64,000 nucleotides of DNA from Trichosphaerium sp. ATCC 40318 (Eukaryota; Discosea; Flabellinia; Trichosidae), in NCBI GenBank assembly GCA_038496445.1, contig JALMLS010000368.1, positions 1 to 64,000 on the forward strand, written 5' to 3'. Numbering within the stretch: the first letter of the stretch is position 1; each line of letters opens with the position of its first letter. Positions 1 through 10,797 of this stretch are shown here, piece after piece. The notes under the pieces were generated by a model, which saw nothing but the letters and a program-made list of their open reading frames with translations, was not told the DNA's origin and did no database searches. The position numbers and the translations under genes are program-made.

Positions 1-1234
1 GGACTCTTGTGTGTTTGAGAATAACACTTGCCTGTAAGTATTCTCTGTTCTTGGTTTTTTGCTAACAACACTCGGTAGAACAAATACTTCAGCAGTTCTA
101 AGTTATCCCTCATTTTCTAGTCGTAATTCCAATATTACAATAAGGTGATTAACACTAAAGAATTTATTTATTTATACAGGGCTTACCTCGTTATAGAAAT
201 ACAAGATTTTCTGCCGCAGGTGATGATGGTACCATAAGAATAGATACTTGTAAATAGTTTTAATCCACAACTAGCAATCGCAGGCACTGTGTTTTCTTGT
301 GATGATGTACCAACTAATTTCACGTGTGGACTTGGTAAGTGCTATATTAGTACATCCTTTGATGACTGCAACACAAACGGTACCACCAAAAGCTAATTTG
401 GCAGTATTTAATTTTATCAAATAGTTACATGTGAGAACGACAAGTACTGTGGTACGATATTTGTACAAGGCTTCAATTTTCTTTGTATTTTCTCCTAATG
501 TACAACCTACAGTTTTACCAACTGTGTCTCCAACTACAAACACACCTACGACTATACCTACTACAAGCGTAGCTCTGCCAAATCAAACTGTGTTATCTAG
601 TCCTTTTACAATAGGTGGAGACTTCATTCACTCAGGAACGGCTACAATTGTACCAGGAGGCTTTCTTCTGGTTGAAGGTAACATTTGATTGTTCATGATC
701 CTTGATTTGTCTTATTAAGTGTAGGATCGATTGTGATACCACCAAATACAACATTCATCATTGATTACACTCTTTATAATAAAATAACAATTGGTGACAC
801 ACGTGAAGAAGTGATGAGAAGTAACAATGGCACAATAACCGGTGATGTTACTCTCGTTCCGCCACAGGCAAAACAATGTGTAACAGCAAGGCTTGATCGG
901 ACTTTTTCATCGTATGTCTCTCTTTTGAGTGAAATGTGATCTAACTATCCTTGATTTTAGGATATTTGTAATTGCTTCGAAACCTGACTCTTGTGGCAAC
1001 AGAACAGAATCAGTGAATGTTGGATTGGTGTTAGGTATTACTTTTGGTGTTCTCGCATTGGTATGTCAGTATTTTTGAATAGCTGTAGTTCAACTAGTCT
1101 ATACTCTCAACTCTAACTTTGAACACTAATTACGATGGTAGATGATAATTGGTCTCCTTGTGATTTTCTTTGTTCGAAAGTTGAGACATGCAGTTGTACC
1201 ATACTCATTACGAAGAACTATAGCACGAGATTAA
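1..1234 (+). CDS. Surface membrane protein, family copy A (5' end outside window)
   Basis: This is the 3' half of a type I membrane protein of the family repeated as copies B-F in this window. Its first visible exon encodes DSCVFENNTC, a motif found in the other copies just before an intron. Next come a Cys-rich stretch, a Thr/Pro stalk (TVLPTVSPTTNTPTTIP, about 497-565), a conserved block (PPNTTFIIDYT, about 742) and the membrane span (VNVGLVLGITFGVLAL, about 1015). The short basic tail reads KLRHAVVPYSLRRTIARD before TAA. Introns are short GT-AG. Asn-X-Ser/Thr sequons are common, as expected for a glycosylated ectodomain. Surface adhesion or recognition is inferred from architecture only; no enzymatic motif is visible. 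Family membership is certain, exon edges are approximate. Confidence 0.8.
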
Positions 1235-1754
1235 TCCTATTGAAGAGTAATTGTATTTACTATTCATTAAACACCATATCATATTGCCTTTTTCTTCCTT
1301 GATTTGAAATAGATCTGCTACATTTGAAGTTATTAATACTTCGGACCAATCTATGATATTGGCATTTTTTCTATTTGTTGGTAATCATAGCAATATTGCT
1401 TATTGGTGAGCGCAGCACGTGCACACATGGGACAACAAAGCATTATTTCTACTGTTGTGTGCTATGGAGAGGCGAGCCAGTTAACAGTTTTTGCTGTTGT
1501 AGTCTAAAATTAGTAGCTCCTCTGTACATTCTTATACATTCAGAGAATACATTTTGTGTATTTCGTCAAAGTTCAAATTATTATTTCGTGTAAATACTTG
1601 GAAAGAATGTGCCCTTTTACACGTGTTGTTATGCTGTGAACACCGTTGACTAGCTACTTTTTCGACAGCATAAAGTAACGCGCCTTGAGTAAGCTGTGCT
1701 TAATCAAAATAAACCAAACAATCAAACAACACCACATAATAGCATAATAAAGCC
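1235..1754. other. Intergenic, no gene recognised
   Basis: Short open frames here show no domain and no splice pattern supporting a gene. The segment contains two CACGTG palindromes (near 1415 and 1616). It is the 3' flank of the surface gene and the 5' flank of the phosphatase gene. Confidence 0.6.
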
Positions 1755-2405
1755 ATGGAAAACGAATACATACCTAACGAGATCATCGAAGGCGTATTAT
1801 TCCTTGGAAGCAGGCATTGTAGGCTTTATTTAGCTCAAAAGCGTAATTAAGCATCTCACGTCATTTTAGCACGCGCAGACAAGGCACAGCTTGAATCTTT
1901 GAACATTGGGTTTGTTTTAGACATAAGTGCGCTTCCAGGTCTCGCAAAACACCCTCCAATAGAATACCTTGAGTTATCTATACTAGACAGGTACTTATAC
2001 ACGATAAAAGCAATATGGTGACTAAAAAACACAAAAGAAAAGAAACTCCAATAATAGAAACTTACACTTCCGTTTTGGATAAAATTGCTAAAGTTAGAGC
2101 AGAAAAAAAAGCGACACTAGTTCATTGCAACCATGGTGTATCACGTGCGTTATTATTAAAGTCTTTTATTTTGTTATAGCTAATCGATAATAGGATCCTC
2201 GGCTTTTGTAATGTTCTACCTTATTACCGTAGAAAGGATGACATTGTATCATGCTTTCAAGCATGTTAAAGAAAGGCGTAGAGTTGCACTTCCAAATGTT
2301 GGCTTTCTACGACAACTCATTGAAGTTGAGACTAAAGAGTTAGGATCATCAACACTCACTATTGGTAAGTATGGTCAAATTTTGTGGAACAAGCCAAAAG
2401 AGTAA
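1755..2405 (+). CDS. Dual-specificity protein phosphatase (DUSP-like)
   Basis: Four exons (1755-1842, 1870-1990, 2038-2144, 2194-2405) join in frame to about 175 residues, the usual size of an atypical DUSP with only the catalytic domain. The N-terminal EIIEGVLFLGSRH matches the family's start block. The P-loop is HCNHGVSRSSAF, fitting HCxxGxxRS/T, with the catalytic Cys and Arg split by the third intron. The C-terminal block MTLYHAFKHVKERR...PNVGFLRQL is the typical helix pair. The Asp in ELSILDR, before the second intron, is a candidate general acid. The family dephosphorylates phospho-Tyr and phospho-Ser/Thr in proteins, often MAP kinases; the substrate here is unknown. The start ATG at 1755 is chosen because the family homology begins at residue 9. 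The donor of intron 3 lies inside a CACGTG (CAC|GTG). No break is seen. Confidence 0.9.
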
Positions 2406-2761
2406 AGTCAATACTGTGAGATGGACGTGCGCCTTTTGACAGTTTTTTTTCTACTTGCTACAGTATTGTACAATAACCGCAACCATCTAATTGTAATGTA
2501 CTTCGAATATACGATAATTATTTTGCCTACCAAGTTTGGAAAATGTCTTTGACGCACTTTTGTCTTTTGTCTTTGGACAATTAGCAGAAACGCGCTTTTA
2601 TTTCAATGGAGGCTTTGGCCAGAGCAAGATCATCAATGTGGGCTGTTTCGAAGTGATCCTTAATAGTATTGAAAGACAATATATATTGCTTGTTTCAAAG
2701 GAGTTAAAAATAGGCATTTAGGTCAAACAGCGTCAAACAACACAATTGCTTGACCCACACT
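2406..2761. other. Intergenic with one weak open frame
   Basis: An open frame at about 2536-2721 (+) encodes some 60 residues without recognisable domain. It may be part of an older gene or chance. Otherwise this is the 5' flank of the F-box/LRR gene. Confidence 0.5.
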
Positions 2762-3670
2762 ATGTCTGAAGCAGGCGGACATCTTCTATCAACTCAATGC
2801 TTACCGGCAGAGATACTGACCGATATTCTACTTTATTTGAACAGAAAACAGCGTATATCATCTTCTATAGTCTCTCGGCGTTTTAACGACATAATACGCG
2901 GTAATATCGGCTTTGGATGTATAAAATTGAAGCGAGCGCAAGTAGCATCGGATTGTCGCGTTCTCAAAGGCAGTCCGTTGCTTAAAAATACTGAAATCAA
3001 CTGCGCTGGTTATATTGTAACTGATAGCGACTTGGCTTGCCTTTGTGGCGTACATACAATAAATCTAGACGCTATGCGAAACACAGATAAAGTGATGGTG
3101 TCATTGCTTCAAGACGGTAACCACTCTATTCATAAGATAATGCTTAGTGGCGCAGATATATCAGATGTTACATTAAAGTCACTACGAAGCGTTCATACGA
3201 TTCGTTTATGTTGTTGTAAGAAAATAACTGATGTCGGCTTGAAAGAGCTAAAAGATGTACACACAATAGACATTGAGGGCTGTGATCGCATCACAGTTAG
3301 AGGTATAGCAGCACTCAAAGGTGTACATAATATTACCCTGATGAGAGCAAAAGATTCATGGCTTAAACACCTTGCAAATGTCCATACAGTTCACATAAGC
3401 GGAGATATAACAAATGAAAGAATCTCCGACTTGAAAAATGTCAAGAAGCTTATACTTTGTAAGTGCGACAAAATTACAGATGAAGGTATGAAGAAACTAG
3501 TTAACCTTGAAGAATTACATGTATCACATTATATGCGTATTACGGATGAATGTTTGAAGCATATGAAGTCACTCAAGGTTGTTGAGATTGGTGAGTATTG
3601 TAAGATAACATGTGAAGGCATTGAGTCTTTGGGTATTACATGTATAGAACGTCCAGTTGAATGGAGGTAG
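2762..3670 (+). CDS. F-box / leucine-rich-repeat protein (LRR1)
   Basis: This single-exon gene gives about 302 residues. The F-box is near residues 14-45 (LPAEILTDILLYLNRKQR...VSRRFNDII). It is followed by the family linker LLKNT and about eight Cys/Asn-type LRRs of roughly 22-25 residues with the core VHTIxL and ITDxGLK, as in AMN1/FBXL proteins. F-box proteins bind SKP1 and bring substrates, held by the LRRs, to an SCF ubiquitin ligase; the substrate is unknown. I start at ATG 2762. The frame stays open upstream only to a non-ATG codon, and the F-box begins shortly after this Met. Its 3' two-thirds and downstream flank are copied in inverted orientation at about 13040-13920, and it is closely related to the gene at 57120 (shared KDSWLKHL and NVHTVHI blocks). 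Confidence 0.88.
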   Translation: MSEAGGHLLSTQCLPAEILTDILLYLNRKQRISSSIVSRRFNDIIRGNIGFGCIKLKRAQVASDCRVLKGSPLLKNTEINCAGYIVTDSDLACLCGVHTINLDAMRNTDKVMVSLLQDGNHSIHKIMLSGADISDVTLKSLRSVHTIRLCCCKKITDVGLKELKDVHTIDIEGCDRITVRGIAALKGVHNITLMRAKDSWLKHLANVHTVHISGDITNERISDLKNVKKLILCKCDKITDEGMKKLVNLEELHVSHYMRITDECLKHMKSLKVVEIGEYCKITCEGIESLGITCIERPVEWR

Positions 3671-4604
3671 ACATTATCACGTGACAGAACACAACATAGC
3701 TAGTTTGTTTTAGTTGATGTAACGAATAAATATGTTAAAAGTAGTTGAGCCTCGCATGCTTTAGTTGTAACAAGAATACCAAAAGATTTTACTTTTATTT
3801 TAAATGTATTGCCAGGCAATACTGGGGTTGACGTCAAATAATCTTTCTGCCTTACAGCATATAAAAATATGAGTCACCTACCTCACAATCACATGACACT
3901 TTCAATGTTTTTTCACATATTGGATTGTGCACTACTCTTAGCGAATCGGTGGTGTTTGGAGCCCTTTTTGTGTACCAGGTTTACCCAAAATGGCTTTTTA
4001 ACCCATTGTGTTGAATTGTGCTACTATTGCATCAGCAATATACCAAACACCTTTGAGAGAAGGGCAGACCTGATAGAACAAAGTAAGACATGTTACTAAG
4101 TCCTATAAAAATAGATGTAAAGTTGCCGATATTTCAGAAGATCAAGTGAGTAATTAGATTGGACTGAATGATCCAAACAGTTTTATGAGTACCGCTAGCC
4201 ATAGCAGTAAATGCGAAAGTCAATATAGAGTTCATTTAGATATCCTCTCATACAGCCTACCTCAGCTTTAGAAAGCTCAAACCGAGCTAAACATCTGCAA
4301 ACTGTACATCATAAATGTACAGGACTCTACCTTATAAACAAACGAGGACGCAGGAAACAAAAGGAGAGAGTTTCGTTTTCCTAATGTACCAACAACTCCA
4401 CAAGCCAAAACAGAATTAATCGTTTGGTAGCACGTTTTGCAAACCAAAACATTGCTGAAACTGTTCTCACGCAGAATGTGCATTATCCAAACGAGTGTAT
4501 TTTTAACATAGGTTTAGAAGATTACAGATTTTTGTTGCTGAGTATCTTAGCCGTCGGTTAACCGGCTACAGGTTTCGTGGCCTGCGTAGCTGGGACCCTT
4601 ACCT
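3671..4604. other. Non-coding flank, duplicated at 13040-13486
   Basis: About 3671-4145 has a near-identical inverted copy at 13040-13486, including an open frame at 3869-4099 that is broken in the other copy and has no recognised domain. Similarity stops near 4145. I see no gene in 4145-4604. Confidence 0.6.
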
Positions 4605-4660
4605 GACCACCTCTAATTGTGTCACACTCATTACGAAGAACCACAATTAAAAAGATTACT
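4605..4660 (+). pseudogene. Relic of a surface-protein cytoplasmic tail
   Basis: The sequence around CACTCATTACGAAGAAC translates to S-H-S-L-R-R-T and closely matches, at DNA level, the last exon of copy A (PYSLRRT near 1200-1225). No membrane span or ectodomain exon is visible upstream, so it looks like a leftover 3' end of a lost family member. The match is short, hence modest confidence. Confidence 0.45.
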
Positions 4661-4934
4661 TGTTAAAAAGAAACTGTAACTTAATGTTGTAAGCCCAGAT
4701 TCAATACAGGTTCTCATATTCGTAGCGATATCTCTCGCTATAATATTGGCTTAACAAAATGCTTTAGTATCTCAAACGAGTACACTTCTGAAAAACTTCC
4801 ACAACAAAACACCGAGTACCAAGACTATATCCTATTGAACGCGACAGCAATATCGAGAATAAAAACAATATTAGGATGGCATTAAACTTGAAAAAGCACT
4901 TATCGATTTGAGTATTGGAGCAACGAAACTTATG

Positions 4935-5320
4935 CTTCCTAAATTCTGTGTCAAAACCTTGTTGTTTTAGGGCGTGATTAAGAACCCAGTATTCGACTGA
5001 GTCTTATGTCTTGGAGAAATCTATGTAAATTGCGAAGATATATTTGTTGTTTGCTTCGGCCTTTTCAATGACATGGCGGTATGTTCTTTGGCCATGGTTA
5101 TGTTACGTTCTTGGTAGAAACTGTATTGTATGTTGGTCATTATTTTATGTTTTTTAATTATCTCAGTCAGACGTTTGTTTATCATTTGAGTTTCTATCTT
5201 GTACATAGAGTTGAGGAGAGCTGTAGGTCTATAGTAAAAGGTTAAGTTTTTTGCCTTTTTTTGTTGGAGGAAAATGAGGTACTTTTGAGACCTCATTGGA
5301 GGTTCAAACGGAGTTTCCAC
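4935..5320 (-). mobile_element. Degenerate non-LTR (LINE-type) reverse transcriptase fragment
   Basis: Reading the minus strand, the 5' part (about 5320-5100) encodes YRPTALLNSMYKIETQ, then a run ending IQYSFYQER. This fits the RT palm/finger motif N-Y-R-P-I-S-L-L-N...YK...N-R-L...QYGF...R of LINE elements. The continuation (about 5035-4940) encodes IYIDFSKT, a stop, then DSVEYWVLNHAL, matching the motif D-F-S-K-A-F-D-S-V that holds the first catalytic Asp. The in-frame stop, the start in mid-domain and the missing endonuclease and YxDD region show a dead fragment. It lies between the LRR1 flank and surface gene B, at the edge of the duplicated block, so it may mark an old insertion or breakpoint. 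No target-site duplication is visible. Confidence 0.72.
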
Positions 5321-5689
5321 AAGGTGGCTCTATCCACAGCCGAGCTCTTCGCCACTTACCAAACTTTCTCGTAAATTCCATTGGTAGTTTATTTGTTACG
5401 TGGGTTTGAAAAAACGGTTGTGTTCGCAAAAAATTACCACATGCCAGTGCTTCACATTTAAAATGTGATATTTTCGAGTTCTGTCAGCAGTGTCAGATCC
5501 GTCAAATCCCTCAGATTGTCTAAATAGACAATACAAACACTCACATTACTTTGCAATCTCTACAGTATCAATCTAAACACGTTGATCTAGAATTGACAAA
5601 AACTCACAAAAACTTGCAAAAAGTTACTTAGCTTAACTTGAATGCATGGACAATAATCGATTGGGACGATGAGTATTTTACTGTTAGTT
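5321..5689. repeat. Downstream flank of copy B, shared with 17237-17430 and 41990-42125
   Basis: The stretch about 5460-5689 is the inverted equivalent of 17237-17430 downstream of copy C. Both hold degenerate GATCTGACAG-like units and the string GGACAATAATCGAT. A related block is at 41990-42125 without a surface gene. It may be a 3'-flanking unit that travels with these genes or an independent repeat. Confidence 0.6.
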
Positions 5690-8109
5690 TCAAACAGAAG
5701 ATATTTCTACTTCCTTGGTTGTTAAAGTATAAGGGAAAATGGCTCGTCTCAACTTAGGTACAAAGAAAGCAATAATCAGACCTACAGCAATCTACCATAC
5801 AAATTTAGTTTGAGAAAAATAAACGAAAACAAGAAAAAGAAATGTCTTCACATACGAACACAAGAATGCCAAATGTGACACCTAATACCAAACCAACATT
5901 TACTGATGCTCTGCTATCACAACTATCAGCTCTTGATGTGATCACAATTATGCTAGCAAAAGTTAGAGATCAGTGCAAAAATAAAAAGCATACGATGAAA
6001 GAGTCCGCTCAATTCTTGCCAATACACATTCTGGTGAAAGAACTGTAAAAGTACCATTGATACAGTTGCTGTTGCTTCGTATTACTTCTCTTCTTGTCTC
6101 ACCAACACCTGTTGTGTTATTATCATTTGTGAAGTCAATGATGAACGTTGTATTTGATGGTATCACAATACATCCTTAACATCGGATTAACCAATAAACG
6201 TGTGCTAAATAACTTGTGACACAAGACATACCTTCAACTTGAAGAAAGCCTCCTGGAGTGATTGTTGCTATCTCTGAGTTTACAAAGTCACCAACTATTA
6301 TCAAAGGGCTAGACAACACTATTTCAGGTGGCAGACTACCAACTGTTGGTGCGGCTGTAGGTGATACAGTTGTCGGTTCGAATGTTGGTGCAGTTGTAGG
6401 CGATATTGTGGTTGGTGATATTGTTGGAGGAATGAAAGTTTTGCCTTCGCAAGTAACTATTCAACACTGTAAGAGAGCAAATACAAATAATTTATACCAT
6501 TAGCTTGACAATCTGCAAAATGTGTGGTGATATCAGAGTAGCTGCAGCCACATGTAAGATTTGTTGGTGTTGAAGGACAATCAAAAACGCTTCCAGTATC
6601 TATTTGATAAATTAGTACAATACAATTGCTTGTCCATTACTATTGTTGAGGCTGTTTTCAAACGTTGTTGTATTTCTAAACACGACATTTAGTATTCTTA
6701 CTGTGTTGGAAATAACATATTAGTTAGTGTACCTGATTGTAATGTCCATGGAAGACCCGATCAATGCTGGGGATATTGTAGTTGTTAAAGTATTTTGTAC
6801 TTGTTTTCTAGAAGTCGGAATCAGTTATTTCAGTTGACTATTAAATTTAGGCAGAACGTTACACGCATGTAATATTCTCAAATACACAAGAATCTATCAC
6901 CGCTGATCCACTGCTTGTTAGACCACTCAATACCAATGATCCAACTATTACAGGTGATTAATATGGCGCTTGGATAGAACACGTGTACCAGTACATCTGT
7001 CATTGATTGGTCTTTCTTCTTCCACAGTATTATCAATAAAAGTTGAGTTCAATATCTGTACATCAATTGAATTTGCGTATAGTACTGAGACATAGTAATC
7101 AGAGTTTGCTATATACAAATGAGAATATATGAGGACTGATATCTGCATACCAGAACCACTTGCAAGTACGTAATTGTCCTTGAACACGCAAGAGTTGATT
7201 GTAACCTAAATAAATGCATGTGTAAATATTTAGCCTATTATACAAAGTCACAAATTACTCTATCAACAGCTCTGAATGTAGCAACAATTCCTATGTTTAA
7301 ATAGTTATGATCAAACAAAATAAGGGAATCAAATATTACCTCTCCCTGTCATTCTATTGAGAAGAACTCCTCCTTTAAAATTATGTTGAAAATGACAATT
7401 ACTCACAGAAACTGTTTCGACTGTTTCTATCCATAATCCCAAAGGCTCGGCAAATCTTCCTCTCTCATCGAACAGTTCATGGAAAAGTGAATTGCGAACA
7501 GCAACATTTTGACTATTTCTCATTAATTGTGGCAAAATCGAAATAAATCACGTGTACCTGTCAAATATTTGAATATAACTCTCTGTGCCTGTAACTACCA
7601 TATTCCTACACAATAGTCAATTGATCAATAAACTAGACTTGTAATGTGAATGTACTCTACAGTGACATTTGCAAAGTCATTCAATCTGATTTTACAACCA
7701 TCAAACGTAAATCCTGATAATGAGATGCAAATGTTATTATTCCCGTTCACCGTCTTCTGTTGGATTGAGCACGAAACATTTATGCCTTTATTTAACGCTA
7801 AATAATTTGTTACAGAACCTTTCAAAAGCGTCAACATACCATAAATGTCTAAACTTTCGGAAAGTATAACTTGAAACGTGCCAGGAAAATTTAATCCAGT
7901 AGAATTGAGAATAAGCGTGGTTGGTCCTTCGTTCAAGTAGCACCCCATATCAGTGCCACAAACGTGGTCACTTGAAGTTACGACTAAGATGTTTGGCAAA
8001 TTAATAAAACGTCATATCGCGCTGAATAGGTATTCGTACTTGTGTTACCGTGGGTAGGTGTGGCAAGAGCAAAAAACAAAAAGGCAGTACAGAAATAACG
8101 CAAAGTCAT
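5690..8109 (-). CDS. Surface membrane protein, family copy B (complete)
   Basis: The gene reads from ATG 8109 to TGA 5690 with about ten short introns. Exon 1 gives a signal peptide (MTLRYFCTAFLFFALA). The ectodomain starts VVTSSDHVCGTDM and is rich in Asn-linked sequons. It has repeating short strands (NVAVRNSLF, VSVSNCHF, VQILNSTF, IDSCVF), the spacing expected of a right-handed parallel beta-helix. Then come a Cys-rich block (LTCGCSYSDITTHF), a Thr/Pro stalk near 6340-6450, the conserved PSNTTFIIDFT block, a Cys-flanked loop ending ERTLSSY, one membrane span (VNVGLVLGVTFGILVF) and the tail LRRAIFPYTL. The beta-helix fold and an adhesion role are inference. Copy C is its near-identical inverted duplicate. 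I saw no certain frame break but did not verify every exon. Confidence 0.85.
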
Positions 8110-9107
8110 TTACTATACCAGGAATAAGCATTATTGGGCGTAATGAAGCGTTTTTTAGAAGGTAAATTTCGTTTTTAAAACGCACGTGATGCTTTCCAAA
8201 ACTATTATCAAAATTACAATGTGTAACATGTTCTCATTAGTTTTTGTCGAACCTCTCATTTGCTTTTAACTGCCCACAGAGTCTTTATCAATCATTTTGA
8301 CGCGATATATTTAGCGGATAAATTATACCACGCTTTTGTGTACCAAAAGTAAAGTATTTGAACGTGAACAATCCGTACGTCAAAAGAACGTCACTGGTTG
8401 AAAATTACAGATATCAAACAATAAAATGTGAGCTTATTTGAACTGGGAAACAGTTAGCCAAATTTCGTAAGCATTCCAAACAAGCTTACCAGCTTTAAAA
8501 CGTACTGTTAAATGACGACATACAGTGTGAAAGCGTAAAATTATGTTGTAGGCGTGAAATAAATTATTTACTGAAAAAGTGTTGCCTTAAAAGGAAAGTA
8601 TCAGCATATGCTCCTTGAGCACTTGGTCATGATGCCTCAGTCTCGCCAACCGTATAAAAAGCTCCGTTTATATGGGAACAGAAGTTACATACATTGTACA
8701 ACAGTTTTAGGCTGAAAAAGTAGATTGCTATCTAAAAATCAAGCAACAATGCTCTAGACGCCGTTGCTTGCGCGTAAAGAATGTTTATGTAGGTGTCTAC
8801 AAAACGCTGTTTAAAACAAAACGGCAATAAAAAGGTAAAACTCACTAGGTTCCCTCAATTATATTCTACCACACATATTTAAACCCTATTCTTTATGTTA
8901 CAGCTATTCGTTGTTTGGACCGCATTCGTCTTAGCCTTTAATGTGTGTTTTTTCGAAAAAATTCCACGTGTAGAAAACTCATGTGCTGTAACAAAAAGAG
9001 GTCATGCACATAACCAAGCATGCTTGTACTTAAATAGCCAAAAATGATCATTGGTTTTTTTTTAAATCACGTGGGTTACTTTCAAGCTTATTCAATAGTA
9101 AACTAAA
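8110..9107. promoter_or_regulatory. Divergent upstream region of copy B and the methyltransferase
   Basis: This 1-kb spacer lies between two start codons facing outwards. Most of it (about 8110-8430 and 8590-8995) is repeated in inverted form at 14111-14825 upstream of copy C, so the promoter was copied with the gene. CACGTG palindromes lie near 8182, 8965 and 9067, the last about 40 bases before the methyltransferase ATG. No gene is seen inside. Confidence 0.6.
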
Positions 9108-10486
9108 ATGTTACGGACTATACAGCGTCTAAGGCCACACAAAACCACTACTAGATGTTATTGTTCTATGTACGAAGCCACAGAAGGGTTCAATGTGGAT
9201 AGTAACAGGTTCCAAGCGAAATTTCTGAACAACTCTAAATCGGTTAAAAAAATATAGATACGAGCGTGGAAGGCCTTCTTATCGGCAAGATGTAGTTGAT
9301 AGCGTTATTAAAACGCTTTCACTTGACAATACCAAGACGGTTATTGAAATAGGCGCTGGAACGGGCATTTTCACACGTTCGTTGGGTAACTAAGGTATGG
9401 AACTCTAAATCGCTATTAACGGGTTTTTAAGTTCCTTCGAACGCTAAAATAATCGCTGTTGAGCCTGTAGAAGGTACCTTACCAAGGATCCATTAATACT
9501 AATTAATAATAGCTATGAGAACTCACCTAAAGAAGTCGATACCAGGTATCAGTTTCTTTTCGTACATGTGATTTTTGTTAAACTTCGTGCAGATATTGAC
9601 GTACACAATGGTAGAGGAGATAGCATACCTGTAGAAGATGGAGTTGCGGATGGTATTGTAATAGCACAAGCATTTCACTGGTACTATTTGAGCTGGCTAT
9701 CGCCTTCCAACAGAATTTAGGATGGCAACGAATGACACACTTAAAGAACTGTCACGAGTTCTAAAGCCCAAAGGTAAAGTAACAAATAACAATAGCATCA
9801 CTGACAATAATGTAATAGGCAAGGTGGTATTGGTTTGGAATGCAATGGACCAATTATTTCCATGGGTTAGCATGGTTTTCCGGTTAATTTATTAATGATA
9901 ACTTGAAATAGGTTAAAGAATTATGTGATTTATTGCTTCCTTATAGAGGTGATACCCCTCAATACTGGTACATGTTTTATGAATAGTATTTCATGTTAAA
10001 AATCATAAATCACGTGTTTTTCTATCATCCAAGAGTTTTAGTACAAAAAATCCTCAAAAACTTAAGGGGACGTCCCTTACGCTACTCTTCCTTTGTGTTG
10101 CTCACTTTTTAAGGCTCGGTTGGTGGAAGAAATGTTTTGATTCTCAAGATATGTTTTCAATGCCATTGAAACACGAACTTTTTAAAGGTGTAAAACAACA
10201 AGCCAGCTCGGTATCAGGTGCATTTAAAATATACTTAACCCAAAAAAAAAAAAGTAATGTTTGGAGTGTTTAGTGATTGAGGATCGTATACTTAGCATCA
10301 GTTATATGTCTAAGCTTGAAAGAGAAGTGCAAGAAGAAGTTAGATCAAAAGTAAGACAAATAACAAATGAGAGAAACGAGAACAAAGATGGATTGGTTAG
10401 CAATTTTAATGTTTTGGTTTTAATTAAGCTCGTTCTAGTACATTCCATACTACACTGACGTGTTTGCTACTTCAAAATTACAGTAG
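9108..10486 (+). CDS. Class I SAM-dependent methyltransferase (Methyltransf_11/25 type)
   Basis: About ten exons join in frame. The N-terminus (MLRTIQRLRPHKTTTR) is basic and could be a mitochondrial leader. The core begins YERGRPSYRQDVVDS, then the SAM-binding motif I VIEIGAGTGIFTRSL, the acidic post-I strand IIAVEPVE, and the DGIVIAQAFHW block typical of trans-aconitate/Crg1-like methyltransferases. Further blocks are ELSRVLKPKGKVVLVWN, LGWWKKCF, RILSISYM and the C-terminal YIPYYTDVF. Introns are 40-60 nt except one of about 145 nt near 9968-10111. The substrate is unknown. The gene is divergent from copy B. A broken inverted piece of its 5' part is at 13945-14110. All splices keep the family frame, so I take it as intact. 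Confidence 0.85.
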
Positions 10487-10797
10487 AAAATACAAAAAGC
10501 ATAGAACGTTGATGTGACTCAAACAAATAAACTTGTTATGGCTACACTTAAGAACGCCGCTTGCAGTACCATTTTTACGCAGTTTGACTTTAGGTCCATT
10601 TCACCACACTCACAATTTCTCTTTGCCTATCAACCGAATCAGTGCCTTTGTGATAACATATCAGATGTTCCTGTCATGGCTTTGTGTCAGTGTTACACGA
10701 TAAGGTTTTTGTAAATTCAAAAACAAGTAGCTAATTCGGAAATACTTTCATGAACCATTTACATCTTTTTAACTCCTGAAATGTTGATGTGTTTTTA
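10487..10797. other. Intergenic between convergent genes
   Basis: The open frame at 10514-10714 (+) has no recognisable feature. It is the shared 3' flank of the methyltransferase (+) and the secreted protein (-). Confidence 0.55.

Noticed and set aside
4540-4620. GC-richer patch with possible tRNA-like stems
   Set aside because: No acceptor stem pairing and no GTTCRANNC T-loop could be found at the right distance.
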